A stretch of 6,932 bases of DNA from JBKGYG01 sp046546235 (GTDB lineage: Bacteria; Bacillota; Clostridia; Lachnospirales; DSM-24629): positions 1 through 6,932 of the forward strand of contig JBKGYG010000073.1 in assembly GCA_046546235.1 (NCBI GenBank), written 5' to 3'. Shown here one piece after another: positions 5,219 through 6,932 of the stretch; the stretch's first letter is position 1; each line of letters starts with the position of its first letter. Under the pieces are notes generated by a model, which worked only from the letters and a program-made list of their open reading frames with translations, was not told the DNA's origin and did not search any database. The position numbers and the translations under genes are program-made.

Positions 5219-6847
5219 TTATCTATCTATTTCCAGTGGTGTTTCTGGTGTTCTTGGATAATTTGATTCATCAAATTTAAAGAAGTCAATACACCACTCA
5301 GAATACTCCTCAACCTCAGCATCTGTACGTAAAAAGCACACGTATCGATATCCTGTTCTATAAGGACTTGCATCAAAATGATACCACTCACCTTCGTATT
5401 TTACTAAATTCCAAAAATGTGTGCCATCTACTCTTTCTATAGGTAAATTTTCAAAACCTGCATTTGTCAATAAAAGTCTCGATGTTGCATAATAATTAAA
5501 ACAATCACCTTTTCTACTTTTTAATCCTTGATTTGCACCTTTCATCCAATCTGATTTATCCGAATATCCTATGTATTTTATATTAGTATTTGTCCAGTTA
5601 AAAATCGCCCATAGCTTTTCTTTATCAGTCATATCCTCATTTATAATACTTTCAAGAATTGTATCTGCTAAACTATGAAGTTCATCTATGTCTATACCTT
5701 CAGGCTTTTCTTTGATTACAATCTCTACTGTTTTAGTAGTTTTATTTCCAGAACTATCAGTAGCACTATATACAACTTCATATGTGCCTGCAGTCTTTAA
5801 ATTTACAGCGCTGCTATCAATAACTAACTCTATGTCATCATCTTTATTATCTGAAACTGTGACATTTTTCCTATAGGAAACTCTATCACCTATATAAACC
5901 GTTTGATTATAAGCCCCTTCTATTACAGGTGGTTCTAAATCTTCTTGCACGGTAAGTTGTGATTCATATTCTGTTTTATTTCCACCTTCATCTTCTAATA
6001 TAATATTAATTATTTGATCTCCTATTTTACTAAAATCAGGCTGTTCCTTATACCTTACTGATACACTAGTATTATCTTCAATATTTTCTACAAATTCTTT
6101 TGCTTTTATCGGTTCTCCTTCCCAAGTAATTTGATTAACGATATCCGCTTTAGGCGGCACTGTATCAATTACATTTACCTGAGTAGTATATTCATCATTG
6201 TCTACACTCAAAATTATATCCTTCTTACCTATACTGTTAAAATCAAGAGTTGAAATATCTGTAACAAAAGTTCCCTTAAAATCTTTACTCATCATAAATT
6301 GTGATGTACTTAATTGCTTTGTTCCGATTTCAACATCAACAGATTTATGTACTTTCCCAATATAAAGAGATGCAGTTAGTTCTGTTTTATTTTTACCTGC
6401 ATCTTCTATTATTAAGGACACCTCTTGTTCTCCAATCTGTTCAAAATCAGGCTCCTCTAAATAAGCTACTTTAACCTCTGTAACATCTTCTATATTCTCA
6501 ACAAAATCTTCAGCTTCTACTGTATCTCCCAAAGGAATTTCTTGCTCTCTTAAATCTGCTACTGGTTTAATAGTGTCTTCTATCTTTAATTTTGATTTGA
6601 TTGTTTTATCTTCCGTCTTTATTTCAATATTATAAACGCCTGGAACTTTCGTATCTATAGAAGAAAGTTCCGTTACAAACACTGCCTCTTCATCATCAAT
6701 AAATTCAGTAATATCTGGAATATCTGAACCAGCTTCTATAGTGATTACTTTTTCATTTCCACTTAAAATAAATGCACAAAAAACAATTAACATTATACTT
6801 AGCATAACAATCATTAAAATTTTAAACTTACCATACTTAGTCCACAT
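5219..6847 (-). CDS. Membrane-anchored bacterial Ig-like repeat protein with C-terminal transglutaminase-like domain
   Basis: This is a 542-aa extracytoplasmic protein. N-terminal MWTKYGKFK plus a hydrophobic segment (about 10-29) forms a signal anchor; no good lipobox is present. Two module types then alternate: A (35-96), B (97-165), A' (170-233) and B' (234-302). B and B' share FVENIED, PDF..IG.Q and ED.G.NKTE. A fifth module (306-379, beginning PPVIEGAYNQTVYIGD) resembles DUF5011/bacterial Ig-like folds. The last part (about 385-530) is transglutaminase-like: Cys449 in RKGDCFNYYATS, His477 in GTHFWNLVKY and Asp492 in YHFDASPY form an intact Cys-His-Asp triad. The family includes cross-linking enzymes and cysteine proteases; which applies is unknown. 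It heads the operon, 18 bp before the preferred ligase start, so a link to surface aminoacylation is inferred from context. AGGGGG (6857-6862) lies nine bases before the ATG. Confidence 0.88.
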   Translation of the reverse strand: MWTKYGKFKILMIVMLSIMLIVFCAFILSGNEKVITIEAGSDIPDITEFIDDEEAVFVTELSSIDTKVPGVYNIEIKTEDKTIKSKLKIEDTIKPVADLREQEIPLGDTVEAEDFVENIEDVTEVKVAYLEEPDFEQIGEQEVSLIIEDAGKNKTELTASLYIGKVHKSVDVEIGTKQLSTSQFMMSKDFKGTFVTDISTLDFNSIGKKDIILSVDNDEYTTQVNVIDTVPPKADIVNQITWEGEPIKAKEFVENIEDNTSVSVRYKEQPDFSKIGDQIINIILEDEGGNKTEYESQLTVQEDLEPPVIEGAYNQTVYIGDRVSYRKNVTVSDNKDDDIELVIDSSAVNLKTAGTYEVVYSATDSSGNKTTKTVEIVIKEKPEGIDIDELHSLADTILESIINEDMTDKEKLWAIFNWTNTNIKYIGYSDKSDWMKGANQGLKSRKGDCFNYYATSRLLLTNAGFENLPIERVDGTHFWNLVKYEGEWYHFDASPYRTGYRYVCFLRTDAEVEEYSEWCIDFFKFDESNYPRTPETPLEIDR

Positions 6848-6863
6848 GTACAGTTTCCCCCTA

Positions 6864-6891
6864 AATATATACTCTCTTTATTCAAGGACAA
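6864..6891 (-). promoter_or_regulatory. Possible sigma-A-type promoter overlapping the repeat edge
   Basis: On the minus strand TTGTCC (6886-6891) and TATATT (6864-6869) are separated by 16 bases and are the best -35/-10 pair I see before the operon. The -35 half lies inside the outer stem of the right repeat. The predicted start of transcription (around 6857) would run into the Shine-Dalgarno sequence at 6857-6862, leaving almost no leader. This weakens the call: the true promoter may be beyond the window end. Confidence 0.25.
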
Positions 6892-6931
6892 AAGTGGCTT
6901 CGCCACGTTCGCAACGCGATTTGTCCCAGCT
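6888..6931 (-). repeat. 44-bp palindromic repeat, right copy
   Basis: This is the exact reverse complement of 12-55. Read on the minus strand, it has the same two hairpins and a closing stem of GGGACAAA (6927-6920) against TTTGTCCT (6892-6885), seven Watson-Crick pairs plus one G-T. Where the left copy has a G-T pair (18 with 56), this copy has G-C (6925 with 6887), so the stem is kept in both. It ends 40 bases before the first gene of the operon and one base before the window edge, so its full outer boundary cannot be seen. Read in the operon direction, GTGGC-GAA-GCCAC followed by TTTTGT could weakly stop read-through from upstream. Confidence 0.85.
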
Positions 6932-6932
6932 A

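Noticed and set aside
5688..5876. Plus-strand open frame of 62 codons
   Set aside because: Antisense to the Ig-like region of the transglutaminase-like gene, with no domain or supporting start signal.

Overview
This is an AT-rich window from a low-GC Gram-positive bacterium, most likely a member of the Clostridia. The base composition, strong AGGAGG-type ribosome binding sites, tight gene packing, a lipobox lipoprotein and dlt-like genes all fit. I cannot name the species. All six credible genes lie on the minus strand and form one compact operon read from right to left.

Layout in transcription order. A 44-bp repeat (6888-6931) lies just upstream. It is followed by a membrane-anchored protein with bacterial Ig-like repeats and a transglutaminase-like domain (6847-5219), a stand-alone DltA-like amino-acid adenylating ligase (5200-3698), a 76-aa acyl carrier protein (3674-3444), an AlgI/DltB-type MBOAT acyltransferase (3430-1838), a DltD-like SGNH-fold protein (1828-746) and a small lipoprotein (729-190). 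Intergenic gaps are 9-23 bp, and two stop codons touch or overlap the next Shine-Dalgarno sequence. Downstream there is a two-unit 21-bp tandem repeat (125-166) and a second copy of the 44-bp repeat (12-55). That copy is in inverted orientation, so the operon sits between perfect inverted repeats that can fold into a three-way junction.

The four core genes make a D-alanylation-like (Dlt-like) pathway. The ligase would activate an amino acid and load it on the carrier protein's phosphopantetheine. The MBOAT protein would pass the acyl group through the membrane, and the DltD-like protein would transfer it to a cell-envelope polymer. Several features differ from textbook dltXABCD: gene order A-C-B-D; an AlgI-sized MBOAT (530 aa) whose own C-terminus ends in FIYNQF, resembling the DltX C-terminal motif, with no dltX gene; a DltD-like protein with Cys (GDC) where Ser is expected; a ligase pocket lacking the Cys linked to D-Ala selection in DltA; and flanking transglutaminase and lipoprotein genes. 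I infer a divergent surface aminoacylation system whose substrate and acceptor polymer are unknown. It may not be teichoic acid D-alanylation.
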